NCBI GenBank assembly: GCA_030142905.1
Contig: JASJOG010000091.1
Span: forward strand, 372,001-436,000
Direction of reading: 5' to 3'
Length of the DNA: 64,000 nt
Source: Heliopora coerulea
Taxonomy: Eukaryota > Cnidaria > Anthozoa > Scleralcyonacea > Helioporidae
Shown: piece by piece, positions 33,371 to 45,129 of the stretch
Position numbering within the stretch: position 1 is the stretch's first letter
Layout: each line of letters begins with the position of its first letter
Translations under genes and position numbers: made by a program
The notes under the pieces: generated by a model
Database searches by the model: none
What the model was told of the DNA's origin: nothing
What the model saw: the letters and a program-made list of their open reading frames with translations, nothing else

Positions 33371-35034
33371 TACATTAAGGCCACCATGAACTAAGGCACC
33401 GAAGGATTAAGATTGGGGCCACCAGGGTCCCCACATTACGGGAACCCAAGTCTAGTCTTTTTAATACTAAAAAAATACTAAAATTTAGTTCCAATGCTTC
33501 ACCTCATATTTGGTCACAAGTTTACCATCAATAATGCGGGACATCGCGTGTTTGTTTGTTATGGAAGTGTTATACATCATGCTCTGTTGAGTAGCTGCCG
33601 CTGCCTTTGGGCGGTTAAAAATATGGTTGATAGGGGCCTTTTTCAAAGTTGAACTTGATAAATAACCACCAAAGAAATACCAACAGCCAACAAAGTCTGG
33701 TAAGCCTAACTATTCTGTCGTCGGAGCAGGACATTTTAAAATTTTTATGCCTGGATGAAATTCTATCTACGTTTACCAGCAAAAAAAATGCGAAAAAAAT
33801 TAATGAAGTAACTTCAGTTGACTACTGTCCCTAACTTTAACAAGTACACTATTTTATTTTTGTCAAAACATAACGTACATGAGCTAAAGTGAAAGACACT
33901 GTTGTAATGAACTCTCTCTCTACAGCTCTATAGTACTTACAGATATAGATTACAACAACATATCTTCATTAGTCCATTACACGAAAGGTATACTGCGAAA
34001 CTTCAACTGGTACTATAGCTTGCAGCAGATAACCACAAACGACTTACGGTTTAGAGGCCTTTCACGAACTATGGCCCTGGCCCCGCCCCCAGCCTTAATC
34101 CTCAACTTCGTTTAAGGTAACAAACACCCATACATTATTTTGTTTGTTTGATAAACACTAACGTACGGTCAAAAATCAAGATCAGCCATCTAGAAAGTTT
34201 TAGACTGGTTTTCCTATCAAAAAAGCTCGTTTTGTTCGCAGAAAATGAACGTCTGGCAAACAAACTGAAATCAACAAACTGCCACCGACATATGAATTAT
34301 AAAACATTGGATACGATTGATCTAATAAAGTATTTTAAGCGGCTTTTCATTGGATTGTTGAATCAATATCTTTACATGTAAAAATATTGTATCTTTACTT
34401 GTAAAAATATCGTATCTTTTACGTGTGATAAAATACTATTTTTCTCAGTGGCCGAAAATGTTGTCTCACACTAAAGTTTATAAAATGGAAACTATTTTAT
34501 CTCTAGGTTTTAGGACTAAAAAATGGATGAACTGTCATGCTTGGCGTTCTTGTCACTTAATTGTTCCTACGTTAATTTTTGTTCGTAACGTTAGGCAATT
34601 TTACAACGTCCAGCCCGTGCCACCGATGGACGATGCAAACGTCCAAACAAGTTCTTCAAAAAGCGCTGAAAATCCCAGATGTGCGAGAAAAAGAATTCCC
34701 CCAAAATCCATTCTTAGTATAATTATTGTCTGGAGTTCGGACCTGCTATTGAGTCAGCGTGGGAGCTACATATTGGTTATTGAGGCGGGCCGTAGGCTAT
34801 AGGAGTCTGGGTACCAAATTGGAAGAACCGTTGCTAGGTACTTCAACGTGGAAAGATCATAAGATCATCAGATGTGTGTCAAAGAGATTGTATGATGCTG
34901 GAGAATGCGGTATTACGTTGTGGTATAATGCTATCAAAAATCTCAAATTTGTGTCTCAAGTGACTAACTGACATTTTGCCTCTTTAGTTCCCCAAATTAT
35001 TGATGGGGCATAGGCCCCTTTGGCCCCCGCTGTT

Positions 35035-35160
35035 AATCCCATGGAACTGAACTACGAAGGCCATTGCCGAGAGCTTGGCCACCTGTTCTGTATTTAGGGT
35101 TCCTCTTGGGTCTTAAAATGTAAGATTCTGAATCTCGAGAAATTTCCTTCATCATGCATG
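35035..35160 (+). repeat. SINE-like repeat, copy C
   Basis: Contains TGGGTCTTAAAATGTAAGAT followed by TCTGAATCTCGAGAAATTTC. Same tail family as copies A, B and D. Confidence 0.5.
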
Positions 35161-36302
35161 AACTCCACTTTAAGTTATTGAGTGTCAATGCCAAAACATT
35201 CGTCGAGAAGAAAAGATCCGACTTGAAATCTTTGTTGTACATAAAGGATTTTACAATGTTTTTTTATGTTACTCAAAAAGCCCTTCAAGGCAATATCAAA
35301 AATTTAATCCGAAATAGGCTGTTCACCAGTAAAACAGAAACGTGAAGGAGAAAGCTGGTTAAAATCTGGATAACTACTCTTCTTTAACCCCTTACCGCCT
35401 GATCATTTTTGAGTTGGTTTAAGTCAATCAACTTGGAATGAGATTCAGTGCGATTTCTTCATTGAAGACCGAGAAAAGCGTCCCACGTGAGAAGAAATAG
35501 GACTACGATGCGGGCACATAGCAAAAAAGAACACATCCATACTCCTAGAGTCCACGTGTGGGCGGACGGGTGTGGGTGGGACCCTGTGGAGACTCTGCAC
35601 CCGTGAACTCGCTGTTCTCGTGCGGGGGGGGGGGGCGAGGGGAGGAGCAGAGACGGGAGCTCCTTTTGGTCGCTTGCTTGATCAGTTTTTTTAATAACTT
35701 TATATCTAAGAAATTTAAAATTGCACTTTTTAGCTTGATTTGTTGATTTGTCATGGTGGAGAACAGGAACTAAAATAGGGTCATGTATCAACTTATTTGT
35801 CACCTAATAATCACAACAATCATCAAGCCCTGCTAGTTAGGATCCTGTGTAATATATTGCGTTACACATTTACAAATGACTGTACATGAGAATCCTGCTG
35901 TGAGCCTGCATATCATAGAGAGAAAAAAACCCATTATGCATCTGGATAATCTAGTGCGCCCAACTAAGGTCTCACCGCAATGTAAAGTTCTCCTGTGTAT
36001 AAAGATAAATAACCTACCAACCTCGTTAAAGTATTCACGTACTTGCTGGAAAAATTTCGTCATTTTTATGTTTTTCAGGTAAGTTAGACTCCTTTCCAAA
36101 CTTCACTAACGATAATATAAATCGGCTATGGTATATAACCTTTACATAACCACCTTAAACATTCCAGTCCAGACGAAACTACCCGATTGTGTTGTGACGT
36201 GTAAAATGTGAACCAGGCAGTTTCGTCAATTTTGGGGACACAAGCTGACCACGTTTTGGGCATTTCACTGGATGAAGAAGCTATTAATATGAAGTAGCCT
36301 AC

Positions 36303-36479
36303 CTTGAAATGCCTTCTTAGCTCAAATGTTGTAGTCTTTGAAACTCTGAACACCTCTTGTTTCCGTGTTCTAGTGACATCACTGATATTCAATCTTGTCT
36401 TTGCTTTTCCTGCTTCAAATGCAATCACGGTGGCTAATTCCGCGAAGATCCTACCTCTCTCCTTATAAAAGCTGAGAAC
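36303..36479 (-). CDS. Exon: beta-rich segment after the VGD repeats
   Basis: 177 bp (59 codons), phase 0-0. The text includes GRIFAELATVIAFEAGKAK and a basic stretch TRTRKQEVFRVSKTT. There are no cysteines. It is followed by the longest intron in the window (about 21.8 kb), and the next exon I recognise is at 14540. Confidence 0.72.
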
Positions 36480-36764
36480 CTGCCATCGCAATGAAAAAAC
36501 AAATAAAAATTAAAATTTCAAGATTACTTTGAATAAGATTTGTAAGTGAAATCGCTTTTAAAAGCCATAAATAGTTCAAACTTTGGAGTGACGTTTTCGA
36601 AAATGAAAGGATGTTATACTGGAGGGAATTTTATAATTTATATTGGAGGGATGTTATAATTGGAGAGAAGAATATTTCAATTAGTCTTTCATTACTAGAA
36701 ATTTGCTAGGGTCTTGATTTTATATTTTAAGACCCAACCGGGATCAATGGCGAAAAATACCCCA

Positions 36765-37018
36765 AACTAAAATTTCACATGTCATTTCACATGTGAAAAA
36801 GATTTGGAAATGGTACATTTTCACATATGAAATTTTCACTTCACATGTGAAATGAATTGGTTCAAAATTTCACATATGAAATATTGGTGCTCCAAACATA
36901 AATTTCACATGTGAAATGGAACCTTCGCACAAGAAAATTAATTTCACTTTGAAATTTTCAGTTCATACATGGAATTGAAACAATTTACATGTGAAATATT
37001 ATTTTCATATTTGAAAAA
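36765..37018. repeat. Cluster of TTTCACATGTGAAA palindromes
   Basis: About eight intact or slightly changed copies of the 14-bp palindrome TTTCACATGTGAAA (some with CATATG centre) lie within 250 bp at irregular spacing. The centre CACATGTG is an E-box-like site. It lies in the intron 5' of the exon 36479. Confidence 0.8.
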
Positions 37019-37779
37019 ACATGAGAAATTCATGTGACGGACAACTCTAGCACCTCCGACTGGAAAATCTATAACCCACGATCCTGCGTATCTCGTACGG
37101 CGCTCTGCCAAAAATACTAAGAAAGCCGTTGCCGAGAGCTTTGCCAAGAGTACTGCATTTAAGAAATACCAAATGGATTATCGTGTTTGGATAGTGTGAT
37201 CCGAACATATGGGATGTTACGAGACTTGAGAAAAGAGCAAAAAAACACGAACCGCTAGGTGAGTGCTTTTAGCTTTAAGTAGTTGAGTAGATGTATGTTT
37301 TTTGATGCATGTAAAGATGTTTTTAATTTCCTCAATCTCTTCCCTTCACTTGTCATACGACTTTCCTGGAAATTTCTGGGGGGTCCATGGTCCCCTCATC
37401 CCACATTAGGTATGGGCCTATAAATGTGAAACACTTGCTGTATATGCCGTTCTTTCCACCGGCATTACTACCATTACACAAGAGCGCTTCGAGGAGGAGT
37501 AGCTGGGGCAACTACCCCGGGAACTACACCATGCAAGGGGCCACTGCCGGCCGTGCCAAGCCAAGCCCCTAATTTTCTTCAGTGATATGGAATAAATTAA
37601 TTTTAGACATATTCAAATAATTTAGAACAGTAAATAAACACCATTTATGCTATAGAATCCATGTAAAAATTTGTCCCACATCCGCCTCTTTCGTTAGAAA
37701 AATTTAGGCTCCCGGCGGCCCTCCCCCCCTCGGCCTATCTTGGCCCACGATGGTCCTGGTATTAAAAAATACAGAGCCT

Positions 37780-37967
37780 GTGACCAAGATTTTGGCGATG
37801 GCCTTTGTAACTCAGTGTGCAGGGTGTAGGTACTAGATTTGCAATGTTGCGGTTTCGATTCCCAGCCAGGGGCTGAAGAGTTGCATTCTTCATGACGGGT
37901 CCGGGTCAGGTGGACTCTTAAAATGTTAGAGTCTGACCTGACATTTGAAAATTTCCTTTCGACATGT
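37780..37967 (+). repeat. SINE-like repeat, copy D, with B-box
   Basis: Head includes GTAACTCAGTGTGCAGGGTG and a B-box-like GGTTTCGATTCCC at about 37851; tail CTTAAAATGTTAGAGTCTGA and AAAATTTCCTTTCG. The presence of both boxes supports a tRNA origin for copies A-D. Confidence 0.6.
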
Positions 37968-38064
37968 ATGCTTGTGCCAATATGCATGTCCAAAAATTAC
38001 CTCTCAATAATGTCTAAGTAAATTCAGAAGGACAAGCAATGCACTTAGAAAAGATGAATTCTAC

Positions 38065-38206
38065 CTTTCCGAGAAAAGGGCCACTTTCTCGTCCAATGAT
38101 TGTATCGCCCACTGTCAGATTTGACTCGCTATCAGTCACTTTCAGTCCTCGAAGGTCTTCACCACCCAAACAAGAACTGGCTTCTTCATTCAAAATCTTG
38201 TAGTCA
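38065..38206 (-). CDS. Exon: third VGD/GFL-type repeat, partial
   Basis: 142 bp, phase 2 in, phase 0 out at GGAAAG/GTAGAA. It carries LTVGDTIIGRESGPFLGK, so the repeat is cut just after GFL-like PFLGK and continues in the exon at 36479. The acceptor ATCCTAG is good, and phase 2 fits the previous donor exactly. Confidence 0.82.
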
Positions 38207-38290
38207 CTAGGATACACAACATAGTCACATGTGAAAAAGGCTTTAAGCGCGTAAAAAATAAAAATTCAAATTTTTGAAGCATGTACGTAC

Positions 38291-38531
38291 TGTCCCGCAT
38301 ATGAACTATTTTCTCTGCATCTTGTTAACTCTGTATGAATGAAAACACTTCCGCCTTCGTCATTTACGTCTGTTATAGTTTCCAAAAAGCCATTACTATA
38401 GTTTCCAACAATAACATCACCAACCGTGAGTAATCCGTTAATAGAGTGCTCAGGTATTACAAGATAACGTGTTGAAGCGTTGCCATCGGTGCTAGTGTAC
38501 TCATGGCCGAGACATTTGTAAATACTTTGTC
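38291..38531 (-). CDS. Exon: second VGD/GFL-type repeat
   Basis: 241 bp, phase 1 in, phase 2 out at GGACA/GTACGT. It contains LTVGDVIVGNYSNGFLETIT followed by a strand with VFIHTEL, the clearest copy of the repeat. Two cysteines flank it. The start follows an ATTTTAG acceptor. Confidence 0.85.
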
Positions 38532-39570
38532 CTAAAATCCGAATGAAAGTGATGCAACACAATTAAAGTGACTTTGAGAGTAGAATTATTCCGACGAAAC
38601 AAGCAAACAAGGACAAATAGAAAGCGAAAGAAAAAGAGAAAGAGAAAGAAAAAGAGAGAAATAACCAAATTTATTTAATCACGTAACTATACTTATTGGT
38701 TGCACAAGGCAGGGGTTAAAATAACAGGTTAGTTGTGGCTCAAAGGTTTATTGTAAATCAAAAAACTAGTTGTAATTGAGAAAAAGCCTGTAGTAAAACA
38801 GCCGCTTTAACGAATAACCATGAATGATTGTCTTATTGTAGGAGTATATATGACTTCTCTTTTCAACTTTCATATGCACAGAGTAGCTATGATGTTCATA
38901 AAGTAGATAGGCAGACGTTTCCACCCAGTACATATGGAGATGCACAAATCTCAGCGATGTTTTCGTGGTGTTTTCGACGAGGCTGGGGAAAGACAACAAC
39001 CCCCCAAAATGTTTCCCACGCACTTCGTAATTTCTTTTATTTTTTACTTAGTGCTCATTGCACTGAGTCCCATTTGTTGTTTTTTTTTACTTTAATTTAG
39101 CCTTCGGTCTCAAACAGAAGCAATTTTTACAAGGGTAATTTACGTAATATGTCTCACATTTTGCCTGAACTGCAGCCTATGGCTAACTGTAAAATATTTA
39201 TTTCAGCCTCTCACACACGGACCGAATTTCCCCTTTTCTAGGCTGTGCTGGAGACGTTAGTCATCATGACGCCTCATTTGAATGTATAAAAGTCAAAACA
39301 AAAACGAGATAACATGCAAACAGGAATAAAATAAATTAGTTAGTAAAAAACCCGATAAAATCAACCAAAATTAACCCACGCCTGAAAGAGTGCACAACCC
39401 ACCAAACAACAAAGCGAACAGAGAGGTTCGATTAGGGTGACCACAGTCAGACTGCACATTTTTATTGCTGATTATATTTGACATCCTTTTCTTCATTAAG
39501 AACAACGTCTTCAGAATGATGAATTTGACTCGCATATCCGAGTACCAATTTTAGATCAGATCATACTTGG

Positions 39571-40302
39571 TTGGGCTAGGTTAAGTTAGGTTAGGTTAGG
39601 TTTGATTAGGTTAAGTATGTTTGCATTAAATATAAGGTTGGTAAGGTTAGATTAGGTACGGTAACGTTAGGTTAGGTTGGGTAAGGTTAAGTTAGGTTGG
39701 GTAAGATTAGGTTAGGTTGGGTAAGGTTAGGTTAGGTTGGGTGAGGTTAGGTTAGGTTCTGTTAGGTTAGATTAGGTCAGGTTAGGTTAGGTTAAGTAAG
39801 ATTGCGTTAAGTTAGGTTATGCTAGGTTCAGTTAGAATAGGTTAGGTTAGGTTAGGTAAGGTTAAATTACGTTAGGTAAGACTAGGTTAGGTTAGCATAG
39901 GTTAGTTTAGGTAAGGTTAGGTAAGGATAGGTTAAGTTAGGTTAGGTTGGATAAGGTTGGATAAAGTTTGGTTAGGTCAGGTTAGGTTAAGTTAGGTTAG
40001 TTTAGTTCAGGTTAAATAAGGTTAGGTTAGGCTAGGTTAGGTTAGGTTAGGTTAGGTTAGGTTAGGTTAGGTTAGGTTAAGTTATGCTAGGTTAGGTTAG
40101 GTCAGGTTAGGTTAGGTTAGGTGAGGTTAGGTAAGGTTAGGTGAGGTGAGGCTAGGTGACGTGAGATGAGATGAGGTGAAGTCAAGTGAGGTAAGGTAAG
40201 GGAAGGTGTAATGCTAGGTTAGGTTAGGTCAAGTTAGGTTTGGTAAGGTCAGGATAGGTTTCGTAAGATTAAGTTACGTTGGGTTAGGTTAGGTAAGAAC
40301 GG
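39571..40302. repeat. Degenerate TTAGG-type pentamer/decamer array
   Basis: About 730 bp of GGTTA-type units (GTTAGGTTAGG, GTAAGGTTAGG, GGTTGGGTAAGG), most regular at 40020-40080. It equals the arthropod-type telomere repeat TTAGG, not the TTAGGG usual for cnidarians. It ends about 13 bp from the splice donor of the exon 40512-40315. Confidence 0.95.
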
Positions 40303-40314
40303 GTTAATATCTAC

Positions 40315-40512
40315 CCTTTGGAAGAACATGCATCTTTGACTCGTTTACAGTAAGCTCTCCAGAAAGCACGTCTAACAAGAGGTTTTCTTCTGGGAGATCC
40401 TCCAGTGATTCTTGAATGAGAAGTTGTCGAAGAGGAATTTCCTGACTAAAGTCACTGTAGGATACAACTTCGTCTAAGTTGGCAGGTGTCACCAGGAGTA
40501 ATTGATAATTTA
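40315..40512 (-). CDS. Exon: acidic continuation of VGD/GFL repeat
   Basis: 198 bp, phase 1 in, phase 1 out. It starts with a strand LLLVTPANLDEVVSY, the usual continuation of a GFL-x-KV strand (V-x-T-x-x-A-x-L-x-x-VV), and then carries an acidic helical stretch rich in E, D and L. A degenerate TTAGG-type repeat array begins within about 15 bp of the donor. Confidence 0.8.
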
Positions 40513-40853
40513 CTAAACAAAATTAATCAAAGGAAAACATGAATAATATTACAAAATGTTAAACTTTCTTCTTCGATTTGATTCATCGGTTGCTATTTTT
40601 AGTAGACATCTTGACATGTTTTTTAAAGGTACACGTGACAAACAAATTAGAAACTTTTTTTTTAAAGTTTATCCTTTTAGCATTCTCGGTGACACATGTC
40701 AGCTACTTTCCCATATCAGAAAAAATAGTTAACTTTCACAAAAGAAATAATGCCAATAAATATTTACGGCCAGTAAAATACATTTTCATACCCGGTATTT
40801 CATGGAATACAAAAAACACAATAGAAATAACTCATACGGTCGGGTAACCTTAC

Positions 40854-41145
40854 CTAAGTTCAAGATGTTCGTGACTTTGTGAAATATTCCTTCAGCTTGG
40901 GTGCTTGATATAATGCTCCCTACTTCTATATTAAGAACATCTTTTGTCACAACGACAATATTGTTCCCCTCAACCGGGCAGCTGTAAAGAATTGCTTCAT
41001 CAGATCTAACCATCTTCAGGTTTGTCGAGGCTACGATATTTTCAACACGAGCGTTGTTCCTGTAGTCTTTGCTTACAAATCCTTTCGAACAACGAGTTTC
41101 GTTCCAGGAAAAACATGTTGAACCTGACGCATCACCAGCCTTCCC
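40854..41145 (-). CDS. Exon: start of first VGD/GFL-type repeat
   Basis: 292 bp, phase 0 in, phase 1 out at a strong TTAG/GTAAGG donor. An N-terminal cysteine pair (CFSWNETRC) is followed by strands ending in VVVTKDVLNIEVGSIISS and GIFHKVTNIL. The pattern L-x-VGS-x-I followed by GxxxKV recurs in the exons at 38531-38291 and 38206-38065, so this is one unit of a repeated beta module. Confidence 0.82.
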
Positions 41146-41328
41146 CTTCAATTAAATTTAGAACAGTCTTATCCAGTTGATATTTTACTTCTACAATGCA
41201 GTAGCTTAGCGAGATTTTCAGGCACCCACAACCTTTCCATTGCTTTTTAAAGTTAAACTATTTGACTGACTACTCCCTGACTCTTAAGCTATGTTTAGTT
41301 CATATTGCCAATTACTTTCTCCGCAAAA

Positions 41329-41600
41329 AACAGGGCTCTCTTGTACAGGTCCCGAATTCGGGTAGGCTGTCAACCAGGATCAAGTTTCGGCCTGGATTGA
41401 CGCTTCTACGACACGAGCCCGGGTTAACAAATGAAATGCCAACCCACAGTAGACCTGGTTGTCAAGGGCTCTCGTGTCGTCTTGAGGACGGTATCCCGAG
41501 TCAGCTCATAGCCCCGGGTCTGCATGTAAATGCTATCAACCATTTGTTCGTAGACGGGTTGACTTAGCTAGATGCCAACCCGGTCTCGGGAAAGGGCCCT
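41329..41600. mobile_element. GC-rich MITE-like element
   Basis: A GC-rich island in AT-rich intron with inverted ends AGGGCTCTCTTGTACAGGTC and ...CGGTCTCGGGAAAGGGCCCT, plus internal inverted blocks (CTACGACACGAGCCCGGGTT / GGGCTCTCGTGTCGTC). No coding potential. Target duplication not clear. Confidence 0.5.
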
Positions 41601-41909
41601 AATACTGGCATTTGGGAACCGTCAGATATAAAGTGGGGGTTTGCAAAACTGAAAACGATTCAAGCAGAAGTGCAACAAAACACTGCCTGTCAATTTTTGG
41701 GCCGACAGCCCTGCGATTATTTAATCTCACCGTTTACCATTTGCCACAGCATTGCTGAGGTTAAATGGGCCCACTGAATAAATGGGTGTGGTCGGACAAT
41801 ATACATTACTTCCACCACAGTGATATTAAAGCAAGCATTACGACAACATTTCTATCAGCGATAAACAAGTTGGCGAAAAGTGATAATTATTTTGACGTTA
41901 TCTGATTAC

Positions 41910-42014
41910 CGTTCGGTTTGTGAAGCAGTTCTCGAGATCTCTGCATTGCTGACAAGTTCCTTTGTTTGTATCTTTGAAACTGCTATTGCACAGTCTTGAT
42001 TCACAATCGATTAC
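41910..42014 (-). CDS. Exon: short cysteine-rich segment
   Basis: 105 bp (35 codons), phase 0-0, between CTTTAG and GTAATC. Six cysteines in 35 residues include CQQCRDLENC, probably a second PSI-like or EGF-like fragment. Both neighbouring exons keep phase 0, which supports its place in the transcript. Confidence 0.75.
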
Positions 42015-42504
42015 CTAAAGAAATAAGTAAAATGTTACACATATAAAAATGAAGATTTTTTTATAGTACGGTCATGGTTCTGAATCATAAAGCGCTTTTC
42101 AACCCATACAAATGAAGGCATCTACGTGAATACAAAAATCACGTTTTTAATTTGACATGTGTAAACCCTAAAGTACGTTCAAATAGGACGTTTCCTCCAC
42201 GTACAACATTCGAGAATATGATTCACTTATCTGATCCACTTGTTTATTCCCATAAACTTTATGATATGGTAGTTTTAAAAAAACGTTAGCCAAGCAAGAG
42301 ATTTTATAAACCATAAACACCATTTAAGCCATGAAAACTGACAATTTGGCTCTTGCTTAAACGTACACTAAATTTTCGATATTTGAACTTTATTTAATGT
42401 TACATATAAATCTGCCCTAAATTTATGAACCTTAAACTGCATTTAAGTACCACTTAAACATGATTCAATATTTCCTATAAACCTCTGTGTTTAAGTAATG
42501 TTTA

Positions 42505-42757
42505 AAAATCTCATTAAGAAATCACGTGAAAATACAAAGAAAAATCATGATCGTATCGTGTCTTTACATGTGATAAAAACACGCTTACTTTTCTCCTTCA
42601 TTTTTCTCGCCTTAGAAAACATTAATTTTCAAACTCTTCTAGCGAATTAGCGTGTTAAGATGTTCAAAGTGTTTTTAAGCTGTTCAAAAAACTCGCAGTA
42701 GGTGCTTTATCGCCTCGAGTTTTAAATCCATAAAGCACTTCTACTCTTTTTTTAAGA
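42505..42757 (+). repeat. Interspersed 0.3 kb repeat, copy 3
   Basis: Contains AAAATCATGATCGTATCGTG, CTCGCCTTAGAAAACATTAA and GTGCTTTATCGCCTCGAG with a following CATAAAGCACTTC. The end hairpin is shortened. Confidence 0.7.
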
Positions 42758-43217
42758 TACATTAAATCCGTGTTTAATCCTGTTTAATTGCGTCATTTCA
42801 CCCAGAGAATTCTTACCAATGAGATGTTAATACAAGGCCGGTCCATGTTTAGGTCGGAACGACTTCAGCTAGAGTTATGAATGAGTCTTCCTAAAGTGTA
42901 ATTCACACAGGCCTAAACTCAGGTTGTTTGTCAAATCAAAGAGTACGTTTAAAAAATAGTTTGATTTCAAGTCATTTTCTCATAATTATAACCTTATAGA
43001 TTGGAACCTTAATCTGATGTTTTAAGTGATAAAAATATTTTGTGTCTAGTAAATGAAGAAAGAACGAATATTTGAAAATAGTCAAGACTGATCACAAGAT
43101 CAATGCACGTTAACAAGAATCACAAATAAGAAATCACACCGATTCATACCGTCTTCGCGAAAGCACCTGTTCATTTGTCCTCTGATCCTTTCAAAACGTA
43201 TACTTTACCAAAACGTA

Positions 43218-43918
43218 CCAGCCTACTCCAGTGAACTCAATTTCCATATCTGGAATGCTAACTGCCCAATGAAAAGTGAAGCCAAGATGGTCGCCCATGG
43301 AGGCCAATTTTGGACGTCAGTTTCAGTCCCCTACGGGGACTTGTACGTCAGTTTTAGTCTCCCACGCGACTTTTTACATTTTCTGACTAGTTTTCTTTGG
43401 AAATACACACATAGCATGTCTTTAAAATATAGAAATAAATTTAAGAATTTTAAATATATTTCGACGAAGTCAAACCAAGTTACAGGTTATATATTTTCAC
43501 GAAAATAAATTGCCAAACATACGAGAAACCTGATAAAACGGTCCCGAAAAGTTACTTGAAGAAACTACTAAGTTCTTTTTTTACCGTTAGTTTACCATCT
43601 TCAGACAATTTAGAACAGTTTTTACGCCACACGGTAATAACGAATCCTTTTAAAAACTCGAAAGTGTAAAACTGGTAAAGTAAAATTTCGTCACTGCACT
43701 TTTTCCATGGTTATGAATGTTTTCGAAGTCGAACCAAACAAAAACTGAAAATTAAAGTCGTGTAAAGGACTGGAACTGATGTACAAGACCGTGAAGAGGA
43801 TTGAAACTGACGTCCAAAATTTCCCTCCATGGGCGGCCATTTTGGCTTCACTTTTTGCTCGAGCAAATGACTGGGAGTTAGCATTCCAGATATGGAAATC
43901 AAGTTCACTGGCCTACAC
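43218..43918. mobile_element. Fold-back MITE, 0.2 kb inverted arms
   Basis: GTGAACTCAATTTCCATATC TGGAATGCTAAC (left) returns inverted at 43885-43915 (right), as does AAGTGAAGCCAAGATGG / CCATTTTGGCTTCACTT. Total length about 0.7 kb. It lies between the cysteine exon and the PSI exon of the large gene. Confidence 0.8.
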
Positions 43919-44033
43919 CAAACTACTGCTGGCCAATCAGTCTGGTATACTAAATAATTCAGTACCAGTCACTTAATTTATGCATTCTTTGGAGGAGCAA
44001 GGTAAAAACTGAAACTAATCTAGACAAACTAAC

Positions 44034-44237
44034 CTTAATGTTGTTTGTACACAAAGGTTTCCTTCCAACGCTTATGCAGTTATAATAAAACCAAGATTCA
44101 CAAAGGCCAATGTCTGTTTTGAATGCCGTTCCGGGTAAACACTTTCGTCTGTCATCGCACCAGCCACAGCCTTTGCGAGAAAGGCAACTTTTACAGGTCG
44201 TAAAAGGCGAACAGTAACTTACAGTACAACCAAGTCC
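44034..44237 (-). CDS. Exon: PSI-like cysteine module
   Basis: 204 bp, phase 0-0, after a TTTCAACAG acceptor. The string CKSCLSRKGCGWCDDRRKC is a textbook PSI signature (C-x-x-C, then C-G-W-C). It completes the preceding EGF module and then runs through the PSI fold to a second cluster ending CISVGRKPLC. PSI modules usually act as stalks that position neighbouring domains in receptors and matrix proteins such as attractin and MEGF8. Confidence 0.88.
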
Positions 44238-44841
44238 CTGTTGAAACAAAGAATCTTATTTAAAGGAACAAGATAGCACCATACTTGTTTGACCTATTGC
44301 ACATTTCAAACGCCCTTTACAGGAATCCTAATGAAGGCATGAAACCCCATTGGATTGTCTGGTGAGTTTTTTAATATTTGCAATTTCATGCATGCAGTCA
44401 GTATGCGTGCTCAAACTGTTTAAACTTCAATTAGCATAGAAGGATCTATAGTTAAGAAAGCTTAAGACGACAATACCCGAAGATAAAGCTAACCAAAGCA
44501 ATTAAGAGTTCTTACCACTAATAAGTGTGCTTTATGATGGAGTTTTTAAAGTTTTCTAATGGTAGCGCCATAAATAAAAATCTGATGCGAATTTCATAGT
44601 TTCCACAGAACTTTTGGTGTGTCACCTCCTGATGTGTCCGGAACTGTAGGCAACTGTTTCGTGTTGAGTAATGTTGCATGGCTAATCTTTATTTCTCGCT
44701 TTTTTGTAAACAATATTTTCTGAATTTGGTGCTATAGTCCCAGAGGCAGAAATTTAACCACGTAAAAGCAAGATGATTTCACATCGCTAATTATATTCCA
44801 AACTTAAAGTCAGAATTTATATTTATATTTATATTTATAAA

Positions 44842-45125
44842 ATTCATTAAAAATTCACGAGGAGAAGACAAAAGAAAATCATAAGCATGTCGGATCTATA
44901 TATGTGATAAAGATACATGTGCCTTTATATGTGAAGAAGAAGTTCAATTTTTTCGGCTTACGAAAGATAAATTTCCAAACTTTGTTCGCGAAATAGCGTA
45001 TTAAAAGGTGAATTTCATAAGACATTTAAAAAACTCGCAGTTCGTGCTTTATCGGGTATAAAACACTCAGCTATCGCCTCGTGTTTTAAATCCCGATAAA
45101 GCACTCCTGCTCGGTTTTTAAATAT
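44842..45125 (+). repeat. Interspersed 0.3 kb repeat, copy 4 (best hairpin)
   Basis: Full-looking copy ending in GTGCTTTATCGGG ... CCCGATAAAGCAC (45044-45104). The arms also pair ATAAAACAC with GTGTTTTAAAT, leaving a loop CTCAGCTATCGCCTC. Confidence 0.75.
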
Positions 45126-45129
45126 TACA

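Noticed and set aside
35459..35803. Pro/His-rich minus-strand frame
   Set aside because: Depends on a poly-G tract; no start context, splice logic or homology seen.
39571..40302. A true telomere end
   Set aside because: The array is degenerate, uses TTAGG and not TTAGGG, and has coding exons on both sides.
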